NCBI GenBank assembly: GCA_033065855.1
Contig: JAVXUO010002124.1
Coordinates: 34,553 to 98,552, forward strand
Direction of reading: 5' to 3'
DNA from: Escallonia rubra
Taxonomy: Eukaryota; Streptophyta; Magnoliopsida; Escalloniales; Escalloniaceae
Length of the DNA stretch: 64,000 bases
Under the pieces are notes generated by a model. The model did not search any database. It was not told where the DNA came from and was given only the letters and a program-made list of their open reading frames with translations. Below, in pieces: positions 23,653-57,475 of the stretch. A program made the position numbers and the translations under genes. Position 1 is the first letter of the stretch. Every line of letters starts with the position of its first letter.

Positions 23653-23885
23653 TCTTTCACCAGCCTCAGACAACACTGACCACTACAACCGACCATAGCC
23701 ACAATTGCAACTCACCATCATCGCCCCACAACAACTATTTTAACTCATTAACAATTTGGACCAACAACCATCCAAATCTCAATTTCAACTCATCCAAAAA
23801 TTCAATTTAAGAGTTTTTTATTCGCGGTGGGTTGTGATAGCGATGACCACTGCTTCAATGGAAGATGTGGAGGGGTTTCGTGGAT

Positions 23886-23957
<72 letters not shown>
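23886..23957. repeat. (AT)n-(GA)n simple repeat
   Basis: An AT tract followed by a short spacer and a GA tract, in the right part of the split Mutator-like element. Confidence 0.97.
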
Positions 23958-23960
<3 letters not shown>

Positions 23961-25204
23961 TAGAAGAGAGATAGGTCTGAAATATGTATTTAAAGTCAAT
24001 ATATAAAGGGAAGTCTTAACATTTCAAACTACAAAATTGCCATGTTAACTAAAATCATTAATAGGGTTTCAGAATCCTAACGTTGGGCAAACCTGTTACA
24101 AACTTTTCAGATTCTGCATACGGGTGTCTACTTTGTAAAAATTGAATCTTTGACTGTAATTTATCTTCATACTCAGGGATATAAGTGATATTATCCCTTA
24201 AATTTATATGAGATTGAGTTGGAATTTAAAATTCCAGTTTTGAGGGATAAATATAAAGGATAACATCATGCACTATATGTTGGCCTAATAAATATAACTG
24301 GACTACAAATGGCTTTTAGTGACACTTGTTCATAACACAACGTCAATCTCTAGTGAGAAATGTGGAGTGTGAGAATTCAAATTTAAAGTAAATTTATCAA
24401 TTTTTGAAATATATGCTAGGATCTCCCAACTTATTTACTTAAAGGCTTTAACCAAATACAGGTAAGTGAAATAAGCAACTTTTAGTGGCATATATGGGGA
24501 AGACCATAGTCCCTCGACCCTACAATAAGTCCGCCCCTAGCTACTAGCACGTGAGCGGTCCATCACTTACGTAATAGGCATCTGACAGATTCAATACTTC
24601 ATGTGTACAATCTATAACATATCTTATCCGTTTTTATCCATGTTGGGCGTGCTTTAGTATTCATTTTTTAGTTTAATCACGATAGTTGTATTAATATGCA
24701 AAAAGTTACAAGAGCAAACAAGCTATTTTCCTGAGCGCCGCATGATAATTCGTCTTCTTAGTTATCCAAGTAGCTAGTTACACAAGTAGCTAGGCTACTT
24801 TCTAAGAAGTCTAAGATAAAAAAAAAAAAACAAAACAAAAGACTAACATAGTACAACTACATCGAAAATAAGTAAATACAAGTATGTGAGATTAACTCTT
24901 AATTACACCAAAATTATGCTTGAACGGAGCTCCAAAACAGATTCAGCAACCAATTGAAATTGTTTGACAACTTGAAAAGTAGTCTTCAAGTATGTGGTTA
25001 TCACATTTTCCAAACTGAAAAAATTTCTTTTTAATACTTCACTTAAAAAACCGGTCTGCACAAATTTGAAACAGCAAGGTCAACTTCCTCATACTCATTT
25101 GCCCTCGTTGTGTGGAATTTTTTGTATAGTGAGTGATTTATGATTGTATTTTCTTCCATGTCTCTCTTCGATAAAGCATGTTAACTTGCATATATACTTC
25201 AATA

Positions 25205-25207
<3 letters not shown>

Positions 25208-25256
<49 letters not shown>
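25208..25256. repeat. (TC)n simple repeat
   Basis: An uninterrupted CT dinucleotide tract of about 49 bases. Confidence 0.98.
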
Positions 25257-25259
<3 letters not shown>

Positions 25260-25410
25260 CATTTGTTCTTTCATTACAAGCACTAAGTATGAACAAGTCT
25301 CAATCATGTTAAGGTCTTCTGGACGAACCCAGATATTATATGCTGGCCTTATACAGTGCTTAGCATGACACCAATATGCACAGCCTAATTTTTTATGCTT
25401 GACTTTTCGT

Positions 25411-25544
25411 TTAATTTTGTGTCTAAACGACTTATTTCGTTAACATGCATTTGTTAAATTTCGTGTCTTAACGACCGATTTCATTAACGTACAATTGTTA
25501 ATTTTTGTGTCGTCTTAACGACCGATTTCATTAACATGCATTTG
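25411..25544 (+). repeat. Three tandem copies of a 43-47-bp unit
   Basis: Units at 25411-25453, 25454-25497 and 25498-25544 each carry TTAA..GTGTC..AACGAC..ATTTC.TTAAC..GCATTTG with a few substitutions. The third has a three-base duplication (GTCGTC). Confidence 0.88.
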
Positions 25545-27093
25545 TAGAGTAACATTTCCATGCATATCTAACACTGGTGTATGATCAGTTACTATCGGTA
25601 CTATTTGCTTTGATGTCTATTCTGTGGCATTGTTCATATAGTTTGTGTTCAAATCATTTGATATTTTGTTCTTTGGTTAGTCGATCTGGTGCCTTATCTT
25701 CTGTTCCGGGTACCTTGCTAAGCTTTCTTTTGTACATTCCTTTTTTTGGTCCCTTCCAGTTTAAAACTTAAGCTTTGAGGTTGGATCAAGTCAAGCTTGA
25801 TTGCTAGAAAAGGTTGCGGTTGACAAGCATGGAATCAATTAGTTCACTATGTAGGGGGAACAATGTTCTTCTGTATATTGGTTTAGTAGTCCAATTTGGA
25901 CTAAACTTGTAACCTTTTAGTCTACAGCACACTGACGCCTTATTGAAACGCTTATTTTGTTCCATCGTAAACGTATTTATCTCGTTCATTATTTGCTAGC
26001 ATCTCCAAAACGGAACGCATGTTTCTTTTAGACCAAGTGCTTCCGACGCATCCTTAGCACCAAGCCATTCAGCTCTTGCACAAACGCTTTTCTCTGCTTT
26101 GAATGTCTAACCCAACACCTCTGCAAGTTGACTAGGAATCATAATGTCTTGACTTTTGAGACATAATTGCCGTGGCAACCTCAACAATATCCTCCTCCAT
26201 TCTTTCCTTTGGGCAACCTCTACCACCATTGTGACCTTGACAAGGCCACATATCCCATTCGCACGGGTCTCAACTTCCTTCAAAGCATCCGTAACTTCTT
26301 CTGGAGTTGACGTAATTCGGTCTGATATGCCTCACCACCCACATCCTTGAGAGCAGCAAATAAAGCCTTGTTCTTATCTTATGCAGTGTTCAATTCAGCA
26401 CTTTATATGGTAGTAACAAATGAAGTTTAATGGATGCTTCAGCTAAGAAATTCAGGTTGTACGGTTCATACCTTCTTCATTAAGGTGTGGCAAGTACAAA
26501 TGATGTTAGGGTGATTTTAAACTTTAATAGAAACATAACCTTCATTCACCTTAGAGCATCATTCCCACGAGGTTGGGAGCCACCTTGAATAGAGAGAACG
26601 GTGGTGGGTTGGTTGCACAAAATTGTTATTCAGTCGTCCATGCCACCCATAACTCAGCTTTTATGCTGCTGATTCCAGAGGCTAAACCCCAGATATCATA
26701 GCATAACTTTCAACGGTAGAGTTGGAGACATCAACAACAGAGGTCATAATTTCTTAGATGAACGTAAATTCACGTTTGCTCGTGAGTTAATTCGATAGAT
26801 AAACCAACGGCAGTTGAACCCGAAATATCTCATTCAGGGTGAAGGGACAAGCACCCGAAACCCATGAAGTTTGATCTGCCTGTGGAAAGGCAACAAACTT
26901 GAGCGACAAAGGCACATGTAAAGCAAAAGAGGTAGAAGAAACGTCGAAAATTGCTTGGATTAACAAAAGGTGTCTCGAGGAAGACATTTGTGCTACTACC
27001 AATACCAATTCAATCTAAGCTCGTGTTGCCCAGGGCATAAGAGCATGACAATTTGACGTCATTCTCACCTTCCTCCGGCTTATCACCAGCAAC

Positions 27094-27237
27094 TTGTTCA
27101 GGGTTCTAAACTCAACAATGGCAACTGAACACGAGGGTTGCAATCGCTTGAGGACTTAATCCAATTTGTTCAGGATTCTAAACTCAACAATGACAACTAA
27201 ACACGAGGGTTGCAATCGCTTGAGGACTTAATCCAGC
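27094..27237 (+). repeat. 72-bp tandem duplication
   Basis: Two adjacent copies, 27094-27165 and 27166-27237, nearly identical and starting TTGTTCAGG. The few differences suggest a fairly recent event. Confidence 0.9.
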
Positions 27238-27904
27238 ACCTTGTGGCACAAACTAACAACAAACATTCACCACCTTTGTCCTCGTTCCCCGCTTTTGGAA
27301 CTTTGGGGACAAAGAAAGTGACCCGGGATTCAATTCTCAGAACCTTCAGCACGTCACAAGGCAAACATATTCTACCACAGCTCAGGCTTCGGAAGTTCGC
27401 AGTGTCTTCTAAATACTTTGCTTATTTTCATGCCACATCTTACAATCTACATCTAAAATGACAGTTATTTGGCCTCACTTGAAGCGACTAAAGATATTTA
27501 TAAAGATCCACTAGCACAACTTTATGTTATACTAGGGTGCAAGTTAAACAAATACTAACAAGTGGAGCTGATAGCTTTATCCTCGGTTGATTTCAATGGC
27601 TGAGACTCTTTGAATGGTTGTAAATTATGCTAGTGTCTCCTGAGTTCTGCTCCGTGCAATTACAAGGTATACCCGAAGCGCTATTAAAAGACCAACAGTA
27701 TACAGTATAAGAAAGTTACATGCTTTAGTTTTGTATGAAAAAATGTATATGGACAATTTCGCTATAGCATGAGCACAAGATAAAAATGATTTGGTGCTCG
27801 CCTACTTAAAGACTATCGACCTCTGCTTGATCCGTATAAGGTTTTGCACCGTCTGTCATCATTATACAGGAGTACAAAATGTTGATTCACTTCTGATGGC
27901 GTAT

Positions 27905-48968
<21,064 letters not shown>

Positions 48969-49211
48969 TCAGGTGTACAGGGTTTTCCCTCTAAACCCTA
49001 CCGCTTGGTTTCAAAAACATTTATGTACGAGAATTTAGGACCAGGAGACAGGCGGGGAGATAGAAGAGGAGCGGAGATTCTGGGGCCGTTAGGTCTTGTC
49101 CTAAAAGGCCTAGTATTCTTAAATAGTTGGATTTGAGGGCCTTTCACTCAACCTAATTGTTTTGGGCCTGAGGCCCTTACCACGGCCCAATTCTATTGTT
49201 GGATTTTAGTT
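48969..49211. other. Gyrase 5' flank
   Basis: The presumed promoter/leader of the gyrase gene on the minus strand is confined to about 240 bases before a Mutator-like element. I could not assign a TATA box with confidence. Confidence 0.4.
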
Positions 49212-50295
49212 GGGCAAATTACACTTATATCTCTGAGATTAGAGTATAATTACAGTCAATGACAACGAGTTTCAAAATGTAACATTCCGTGACCAAACAC
49301 TTTTAAAATGTATCAGCCGTGTCCATCCGTTAGGGTTCCGACCAAAAATTGTACTTTTTGTATGATGGCATCAATATGTATTTTTAAAATGACGATACTA
49401 CCCCTTGTACTGTATATATTGAAAAATATATGTTTATTATTATATATGATTTATTTATCAGTTTTAGTTTTAGGATTTTCTTGAAACCCTAATTTGCAAA
49501 TTAGGATAATTTGCAAATTAGGATTTTATGTTCTCTCTCCCATTGCCGGTGAATCTAAAGTCCCTGCCGGCCGTCGCCTCTCTCCCCCGCCCCCGCCGTC
49601 GGCAGTCCTTCCTTCCCCGGCCCCTCGCCGCCGGCAGCCCCTGTCCACACCACCCCACCACGCCAGCAGCATCTTCCCGCACCACCCACCATGGCGGCAG
49701 CCTCTCCCCGTAGCACCCCACCACGCCGGCAAGCCCCTCCCCGCACCACGCTGCCGACAATCCCTTCGCAAACCCACACAGCCGGCATCTCTCTCTCTCT
49801 CTCTAAAACCCTATTTCGGAAACCCACGATCCCGCCAATCTCGCCGATCCCGGCAATCCCTTTGCAAACCCACGATCCCGACAATCCCTTCGCAAACCCA
49901 CAATCCCGCCGATCTCGCCGCCACCACTGGCTGCTGCCTCGCCGTGGCTGGTTGGCCGCGGTGGGGAATGGGAGGCGCAACAACGGGAGGGGTGGAGGGA
50001 AGGTGGTAGCAGCAGTGGAGTGGTGTGCGGGGTGGTGGGGGAAGAGAGAGAGAGAGATAATTTAAGAGCGAGAGAGAATTTAAGAGAATTTAATAGAGAG
50101 AGAGAATTAAGAGAATTTAAGATAATGGCATTTGAATAAATAGATTTATAACTTGAGGGCAATATAGTCTTTTTATCAAAACTGTTAGGGTTTTTAACAT
50201 TCCGTCTGGTCAACGGACATAAGTGTAATTTATCGAAACTATTGTCCTTACCTGTAATTACCCCTAAATCTCAGGGATATAAGTGTAATTTGCCC
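49212..50295. mobile_element. Mutator-like element with GC-rich interior, Pack-MULE candidate
   Basis: Inverted termini GGGCAAATTACACTTATATC (left) and, from the right, GGGCAAATTACACTTATATC again, followed by CTGAGAT words. The flanks are a perfect 9-bp repeat ATTTTAGTT (49203-49211 and 50296-50304). The outer parts are AT-rich but 49555-50035 is strongly GC-rich and full of CCGCC/GCC codon-like runs open in several frames. That may be a captured host fragment, but the sequence is too low in complexity to recognise a gene. No transposase is present. It lies about 240 bp upstream of the gyrase start codon. Confidence 0.88.
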
Positions 50296-53200
50296 ATTTT
50301 AGTTTGCGCCTTACGGTCGTTAACTATAAAAGTAGAAATCTAAAGGGGTGGTGGAGATGGCAAGGGGCCTCGAGGAGTGACTTCGGGGGCCTCGAGGAGT
50401 GACTTCGAGATCCCGAGTTCGATTCCTCATACCGGCGAATTATATATATGAATTGCAGTTCTAACAAATTTTCCTATTGGGGAAATTTTAAAAAATACTA
50501 TAAAAGTAGATAATATGCGCATAACGTCTTCCCACTACTCAATATCGTATCCATTAAACGGGATCATCACAAAAGTGATTAAAGTGAATTGTATGCCCTT
50601 GCACTCCTCCTTTTTATCTACTTTTAGTAAAAGCCAAAGCAGACTTTTTTATCTTCCTTATGATTTATTTTTCTCTCATCCAGATTCAGCCAAACTTCAT
50701 TGTCGACCACTTAAGTGGAACCATCACAAGTGGAACCTCCACCATCTTGACACACAGTTGCCCCCAATTCATCGTACTTCTTGTTTCAAAATATTTTAAA
50801 ACTTGTTTCTTCTTCCACGGGTTGCCGAAGGAGCCCAGATATGATCTTATTGGCTCTGCTAGTAGCAATGATTGTGTATCCTTTAGGACCTCTCTTAAAC
50901 CACCATAAAACTGTGACAATATAAAGAAACGATGACCGAAATTTTACTTAGGGTTTACTGCAATCATAACGTTGTTAGAGATTTTGTGCTTCTCAAACTT
51001 TTTTCTAAAGTTAAACCTATAAAGATTTTTGGCTGGAACGGGGGCAAAGTCGGAAGTTCTCTAGGTGATGGCATACGTAGGTGTACAAAAAGGTCATATT
51101 TGTAGTTGAGCGAGCATCATATGCAAAACTGAGAATAAGTTACAAAATTAAATAGTCACGGCATAACTATTCCAATTTTTTTAGACTAAAGAAAAACAAA
51201 AAGTTTCGTAGATTACTCCAAAAAAAAAAAATCTATGTCATAAGCCCTATAATTACAACCTTTACTGATCTAATAACCAAAAAATGAGAGTAGGCCAAGT
51301 AAGGTTGTTGTGGCATCCCATCACATGTCCAGACGTGAGTAATATTCTCTATCAAAGATCTCAAGAGTACCTACTTGGCAGGTCCTTTTGAAATAGGTAT
51401 TTTATTTTGATGGGGCCATGGCTTCAAGTCATTATAAGTAGTCTGAGTCCACTAACACGAAGCTCAATCATGTCATGCAGTTGAGTTGTCATTGGTTGGA
51501 GAAACAAAGACAAGCGCAAGTATATCCCATCCCAAGAAGATGGTTGGGGTAGGGTGACACAGATGTATCAGACATTAGCTAGATAGGGAGTTCTTGGGCT
51601 ATTTTTGCAAGGTTAAGTTTGACCAATAGCGAGAACACTGATACTAACGTTCTAGCAACTGTGACATCCTGTCATGTGAGCGAACTTGAGATTAGCTTTA
51701 GAAAATCATGTCAAGGATCTCGAAAGAACTAACTTGGCTAGCCTTTTGAAAGAGGGCATTGTCCCATAACTGGCCTTTGTTTCGGGGCTTTACAAAATAT
51801 TAGAAACAATAGTGACATCAAGATTTTCCTATCAAACGAATGTTTTTAAAACCTCCAAGGCTAATGCGAGCAACGATATAAATATGGTTTCCATCCTCCT
51901 TCGCTAGAGTTGACTCTCGTAATAACTTGGGTTATTCTAAACTAACTCCTTTAAAATTGTTTACCATCTTTATCGATAATTATTTATAAAATGTCATGGA
52001 CAGAAACTTTTAGGCTATCATGATTCATCAAGTTATTGGTCTAAACCTTAATATTTGTTAATGAATATACTCATAAACGGTGGAGGGGTAGGAGGAAGTT
52101 CCTTTGCCCTGAGTACCAGCCAAAATGTTCATTTGCCCTGTCGCCATATTGATCAAAAATCTCAACTATGTCTATATAGGATATACTTATCATATCATAT
52201 GAGTATTGAATCTTGAAAGCGAAAATTGTCATACATCGTCAACACCCATAGTCATTCTACAATGGCAGAAAGATGTAAGTGCCTACATCATCCCTTCGAA
52301 AGGAAATTCAATTTTAGAAGGCAACTGAAAGTTGATCTACCCTAGATGGCCAAACTCATCGCCATTGCCAACCTCTAATTCCAGCCTAAAAATCTCCTAC
52401 TTGTCAAAATGGCTCTCGAAGTTCAATTTAAATCTCTTCGTTATCCAAATTTTTATGTACAAAAAGGGGCACATGCATGTACCCTAATATGCTCCTTTTT
52501 CACTTCAAAATCGCATTCCCAGCTCTATCATAATTATCCCTCTTAGAAATTTGAAATCTGTAGTTGCAAACCACGGACCTGGATTCCCTTCCCTGCAGTT
52601 GGGGCGCCCATCCACATCCCTTATGTTGTCCGCTAAAGAGCCCTACAACAACGAAGATCCAAAATCATTGCTACAAGCAGGACATATTTTTATTGCCTTT
52701 TGTTGCTATATACCATTTAGCGACGAACAACACCTGCATAGTTGAACCCCCAACTAGAGGGGATCCTCACTCAAAAGCGATCTGGAACCTGCAATTAGGT
52801 CTTAAACTGCACGCGTGTTGTAGGCCTTTAACAAGGCGTATAGCAACAAAAGACCCAAATTCATCACTCTAGCAACAAATAAATTCAATGCAACGAAATT
52901 TTATGGTCTTTGTTGTCATATTAACTTTAGTGACCAACAACATGGATGCAATTGAACCGCCAACTGCGTGGAATCCTAATTCTAGTTAAAAGACGAGGTT
53001 TGCAAGAGGAACCTTTGCAAATCCTGCTGTTTCTCGCTAAATGGCAAAGTGGCAAAAGCCATAGAATTCTCAGCCAGAATTTTATAGAGCTTGTGCGTAT
53101 TCGATAATATTACACTTTCACAATTCGTTCTTAAACATGTCCAAAGTTCCACTATTTTGTTCCATTATAGTATTGTCGCTGCTTTACCAATTGCTCATGG

Positions 53201-53556
53201 CTTTTGTCCTCAGAAATTGCTTAGTATACAATTTTTACTGCTGCAACTAAGTGGCATCTTCCCAAGCTGTCAACCTTAGAAAGAGTAATAGGACCATTCT
53301 CATATGAATACTACTGCACGCACAATTTCCGTAATACCTAAATATAAACCTACCGGAAAGAGATGTCTTAACGCTCATATCACATAAGTTACAGGATGGA
53401 ACAATGAGTCCCAGAGCAGTGAGCGCCTAAAGTCAGTTCTTTACAAATCAGCTGATCAACCAATACTCGACGAATTCGTCCTATATTTGTATGAATCTAT
53501 CTACTGCAGAGAAGAACAATAAATCCCCCTGTCTGGATATTGATAGCGCTGGCCTT
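50296..53556. other. Intergenic region between gyrase and MAP70
   Basis: No supported gene. At 50361-50408 a word of about 25 bases around GGGGCCTCGAGGAGTGACTTCG is duplicated and is followed by CGAGTTCGATTCC, which resembles a tRNA B box. Two diverged blocks about 350 bp apart (51308 and 51660), both with GTGRCATCCYRTCA and CTTGGC words, may be remnants of LTR-like repeats. 52550-53050 has short frames without known domains. Confidence 0.45.
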
Positions 53557-56500
53557 TCAATGCCTATGAGCTCCATTCCTGAAAGTTAAGCAAATCCAAA
53601 GCATCACAAAGGATCACCAAATATTATTTTTTCGTTTTCTTTTTCTCAATAGACGTAATGCCTATGCTTGGTGGCATTTTGCACATGATCAAATACCCTT
53701 TCCTTTCACAAGAACTACTTATTTAAGCAAAACTTTAGTCTCAGTTATGCACAAATGAAATAGGACAACAAGATTCACACTTGAAAGAAATGAATATAGC
53801 AGTTTTCAGGCGAGAGAGCTTGGATTCTACATGCATAATCAATAGATCTCACCTAGCTGATAACAGGTGAGAGCCATTTATAGCTCCTCTGGGTGCGCTG
53901 AGGTGCCCTGCCCTTTGATCTCGGTCCCTGCCAATACGCATTGCAGCAACTTCTTTTTCCATGGCAGCTACTTCTCTCCGTGTTTTCTTAGCCTCAACTT
54001 CCATCGCTTTGTTCAATGTTTCAACCTTCTTCCCCAACATCTGGATAGTTCCACTTAATGTCAAACGAGAGAGGGAGGGAAGGAAGGGGGGGAGGTGATT
54101 TAAATATAGATTGTTAGGTCAGAACCTCAATTGCATCATCCTTGTCCTTAAGGCCCTGATCTTTCTCATGGCAAGCTTTTCTCAAAGTAATAACCTCTTT
54201 TTGTAGCATATCATACAACATTCCAGAAACATAATCTTCATGTTGAGTTTTTATTTTCTCAATAGGACCATCCCCGTTCTCCTCAAGTTTACAGTCATTC
54301 CCGTTACTTTGGACCTGCTCACTAGCATTGGTAGGTCTGTTATCATTCTCAGTTGCATTTGCACCATTGGATCGTATTGACCCAATTGTTTTTCTTGACA
54401 AAAACCCATTTGGAGATATTCTGGATAAATTCTCTGCCCCACCAAGAGATTGACGTCGAGAAAGCCCGTTGCTTCTACTTTTCACCTCTGATGTAGGGCA
54501 GGAAACACCACCGGGAGTTGCTTTATGCCTTTCTTCCAAAACCTTAAAACGTAATTGGTATTTTTCCTACACAAGTACTCAATCGACAGGAGACGATGAT
54601 AAGTATCAAACTAGGAAGTACAAGAAAACAGAAAAAGAATAAATTTCCTCACTTTCAGCTGTGCCTCTGCCTTTGCTGTGCGCTCCACTATTGCTAGTTT
54701 GTCCCGAAGCTGTTGCATTTCTCCCTGGAAATTACAATAAATTATTGCCATAATTAGAAACAGCTCTTGTTCTCTTTAATGTGCATATATGTATTTAGTT
54801 CAAAAGCTTTATAAGCTTTAGATAAGGGCGCCCAGTTAACAAGGCTCCGCTCCTGTGTTTGTAGAGTCTGAGGGTTGATGTACGCATCTGTACTCCTACT
54901 TTATTAAAGAGGCTGCTTCTGTTTACCACACCTGTGACCTTCCGATCGCAAGGAATGTTAGCATTAAGATACAATTAAGCCTTCCATGGAATTTACTTCA
55001 CATGAAATAAGGTGACTCTTTATTTCTTTCTCGCAGGAGCGGCCTTAGAACTGAGCATTGAAACCATGTATCTGTTCTTTGGAACAAATGAGCAACTGCA
55101 ATAAAATAACAGAAAGTCCCACGACTGAAACATGTGCATTAATTTGAATGCAGTTGTACTACAAACTTGACAAGATAAGAATATTGGATATTGATAACTG
55201 AGAACTTGCCTGAAAAAATCTTCTTTCCTCAAGCCATTGCTTTACAGGCATCACTTTGTCATTGCCATCTTTCCACTCATTTGCAACTACAACAGCGACC
55301 CGATTTGCTGTAACCTTTGCACGAGCTAGTTCCCGGTCCATTGTTTTTTTCTCCTCCTACGCAAGCATTGCAAATAGCACAAGCTTGAAAATTTCTGTTG
55401 TAGAAATGGCTAAAGGGTACTTGGAAACAACTACTTCAAATATAACAGTAGATGGTTACGTTCATCTCTTGCACTTTGCGCTGGTAGTCACGCACAGCAT
55501 TGGCAGCAGCCCCACCAGCCAAAACAGCCTCCTCAAGCTCACGAACAGTTTGAGTTAGCTTTTCAACCTCCGCAACTTTTTGCCGATGCATTTTATCCAA
55601 GATTCTATTCTCTTCCTGAAATGAAGGCGAGGTATAATAGAGTGAGTACAGCAGTAAGCATTATCTTTGACAATGCTTGCACGAATAGGCTGCAAAAGCA
55701 ATCTTTCAAAATATAACCAACCTGGCAGATTTCGATCTGCTTTATTAAATCTTGGTTCTTATTTTGAAGATCATCTACCAACGATGCTTTTGCCAAAGCC
55801 ATTTGAACTGTTCTTTCAGCCTCCAACAAAGCAGCCTCTTTAGACTTGGTAAGCCTATCCAGTGCTCTATTGTCATCCTGCAACTTCGCTACCTGACAAA
55901 GCCAAAATCTCACAGATAAATACAGAACTTACCCTAATTACTATGTCATTTGCTTCTTTTTCCCAGTAAGAGTTATCACATAAAGTATATATCACTGTAA
56001 GGAGGGGAATAGGGGATGTAGAGCTGGTGGCTTTACCTCCAGCCTAGAGAGCTTTAGCTCTGCCTCCAGCGGAGCGATGATGGCCTCAATTGGAGGCATC
56101 TCGTCATCTTTCTGGGCAGCATGAACTCTTCGAAGAGTGGCTTCTGCTGCATACTGTGCAGAAAGGGCTGCTCTTTTCTCATCATTGATCTTCTTGTTCT
56201 CAAGGTGCTAAAAGATTATCATGAACTCATCAGTTTATAAAGTTCCTAGTACTTGGAGAGGAAACAACTAAGGGAACTATCAACAAGAAACAGACGTGAC
56301 TAACATGATACCTTGCTTTCCAAAAGAGCTTCGGTCGCTTTTAGTTTTTCATCCACTTTCTCTAGCTCATCCGTTAGCTAGAATGGCGTCAAGCAAAAAG
56401 AAACTATTAAGCAACCAAACTTACAGAAACCATCCACACCACCATTACAGTGAAAAGATAACACGCATTTATGCTAAGTATATAGCACGAGAAAATAGAA

Positions 56501-57475
56501 AAAGGACATGTATCATGAGATATGCAGAGCTTCTCTTGGAAATACCATATAGCGCAATCGAGAGAATGCAATCTGCGATACCTTAAATTGATGTGGTTCA
56601 GCTTCAAAACTTCCATAGGCAAAAGTTATCCAAGATGTAACTGAATCCTCAATCTCAGTAACCACACCAAACTCTCTCAGCGACATTCAGATCTGGTACC
56701 GTCAAATTAACATAGGCCTTTACACGTTGACACTACAGTAGATGAGCCTAAATACAAGCAGGCTGCCCCTGAATCTCAGAAAGCACCTTGGTAGGGGTTG
56801 GGCTACCATTTCAAAATCAAGGCTCAAAATATCCCACTTTGCTCAAAAACATATTTATTGGCAGCAAGTGCAGTACTCAAGACATCATGAAAAAAAAATG
56901 ATAATAGAGCCATAGAGCAAAAGTCGGCAAAAAGCCAGCTCTATACATCTTGTCTTATTTCCAGCAGTCTGGACATAAATAACAACAAAAACTAGTAGGG
57001 GATGGCCCCTAAAATGGAGAAACTTTCCACAATGATTTGTCAAGCAAAGTCCAGCTGAGGCCACTATGCCTGATGGATCCCATCTCTGCCAGATAGTGGA
57101 AATGCGAATATAGGCGCACATAGCCAGATTCAAGAGAGCTAAACACACATGTTTCTCTTGATGGACGAAGGCTTATGAAATTTCCTTTTAGCATAAAATT
57201 GCAGGCTCTCAATGATGGACGAAGGCTTGTGATAACTTGAAAACTTAACATCTATTACATCGTTGACTCGTTGTATACAGTTTTGTATTAATCTCACATA
57301 AATCAATGTGCCGCAGGAATAGCAACTGCAAACTAAAAAAATTGCTCATTTCATGACAAATCTGTTAATGCTCTACCATACTAAATTACCTCTTCAACTG
57401 CTTTCTCTTTGAGGCGCTCAGAGTGCTTCAATCCCTTGATTTCCGCATGTGCATCCCCCAATTCCCTATCTTTAT
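53557..57475 (-). CDS. MAP70: Microtubule-associated protein MAP70, exons 2 to end (5' end outside window)
   Basis: Plant-specific coiled-coil protein that binds cortical microtubules and helps shape cell-wall deposition. Exons in transcript order: 57475-57390, 56377-56312, 56207-56037, 55892-55722, 55615-55460, 55356-55210, 54724-54653, 54566-54126, 54040-53853 and 53578-53557. They join in phase to about 506 residues, almost all heptad-rich helix, against roughly 600 for the family. The missing ~100 N-terminal residues should be in exon 1. Diagnostic MAP70 blocks include ANEWKDGNDKVMPVKQWLEE, SRRQSLGGAENLSRISPNG and KKVETLNKAMEVEAKKTRRE. The exon ending at 55210 uses a GC donor (CAG|GCAAGT). 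The last junction is uncertain: without splicing at 53853, translation stops at 53849 after LLSAR. The chosen model ends RNGAHRH. Confidence 0.92.

Larger units (their letters stand above)
15111..24200. mobile_element. Mutator-like element split by a chromovirus
   Basis: The left end starts TAGGGAATAATATCACTTAT and the right end, read on the other strand, TAAGGGATAATATCACTTAT, a near-perfect terminal inverted repeat. Flanks ACTTTATAT (15102-15110) and AATTTATAT (24201-24209) match at 8 of 9 positions, the target-duplication size of Mutator-like elements. Without the retroelement (about 15454-23652) the original would be about 0.9 kb and non-autonomous. The termini also resemble those of the element at 49212-50295, so they are probably one family. 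Confidence 0.7.
24201..27904. other. Intergenic region without a supported gene
   Basis: Holds the repeats listed separately and a CCGCCCCTA word near 24531 that resembles a hAT end like that at 2949. On the minus strand between about 26100 and 27010 there are broken frames with helical, charged composition (for example ALKDVGGEAYQTELRQLQKK near 26310). They may be an old transposon or retroposed gene, but I recognise no family. Confidence 0.45.

Noticed and set aside
26100..27010. Possible minus-strand gene with charged helical segments
   Set aside because: Frames are broken by stops and shifts and I cannot name a family; kept only as a remark on the region.
49494..50213. Several overlapping long frames on both strands in the GC-rich block
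   Set aside because: They are mutually overlapping, Pro/Arg/Gly-rich and lie wholly inside a Mutator-like element; composition explains them better than a gene.
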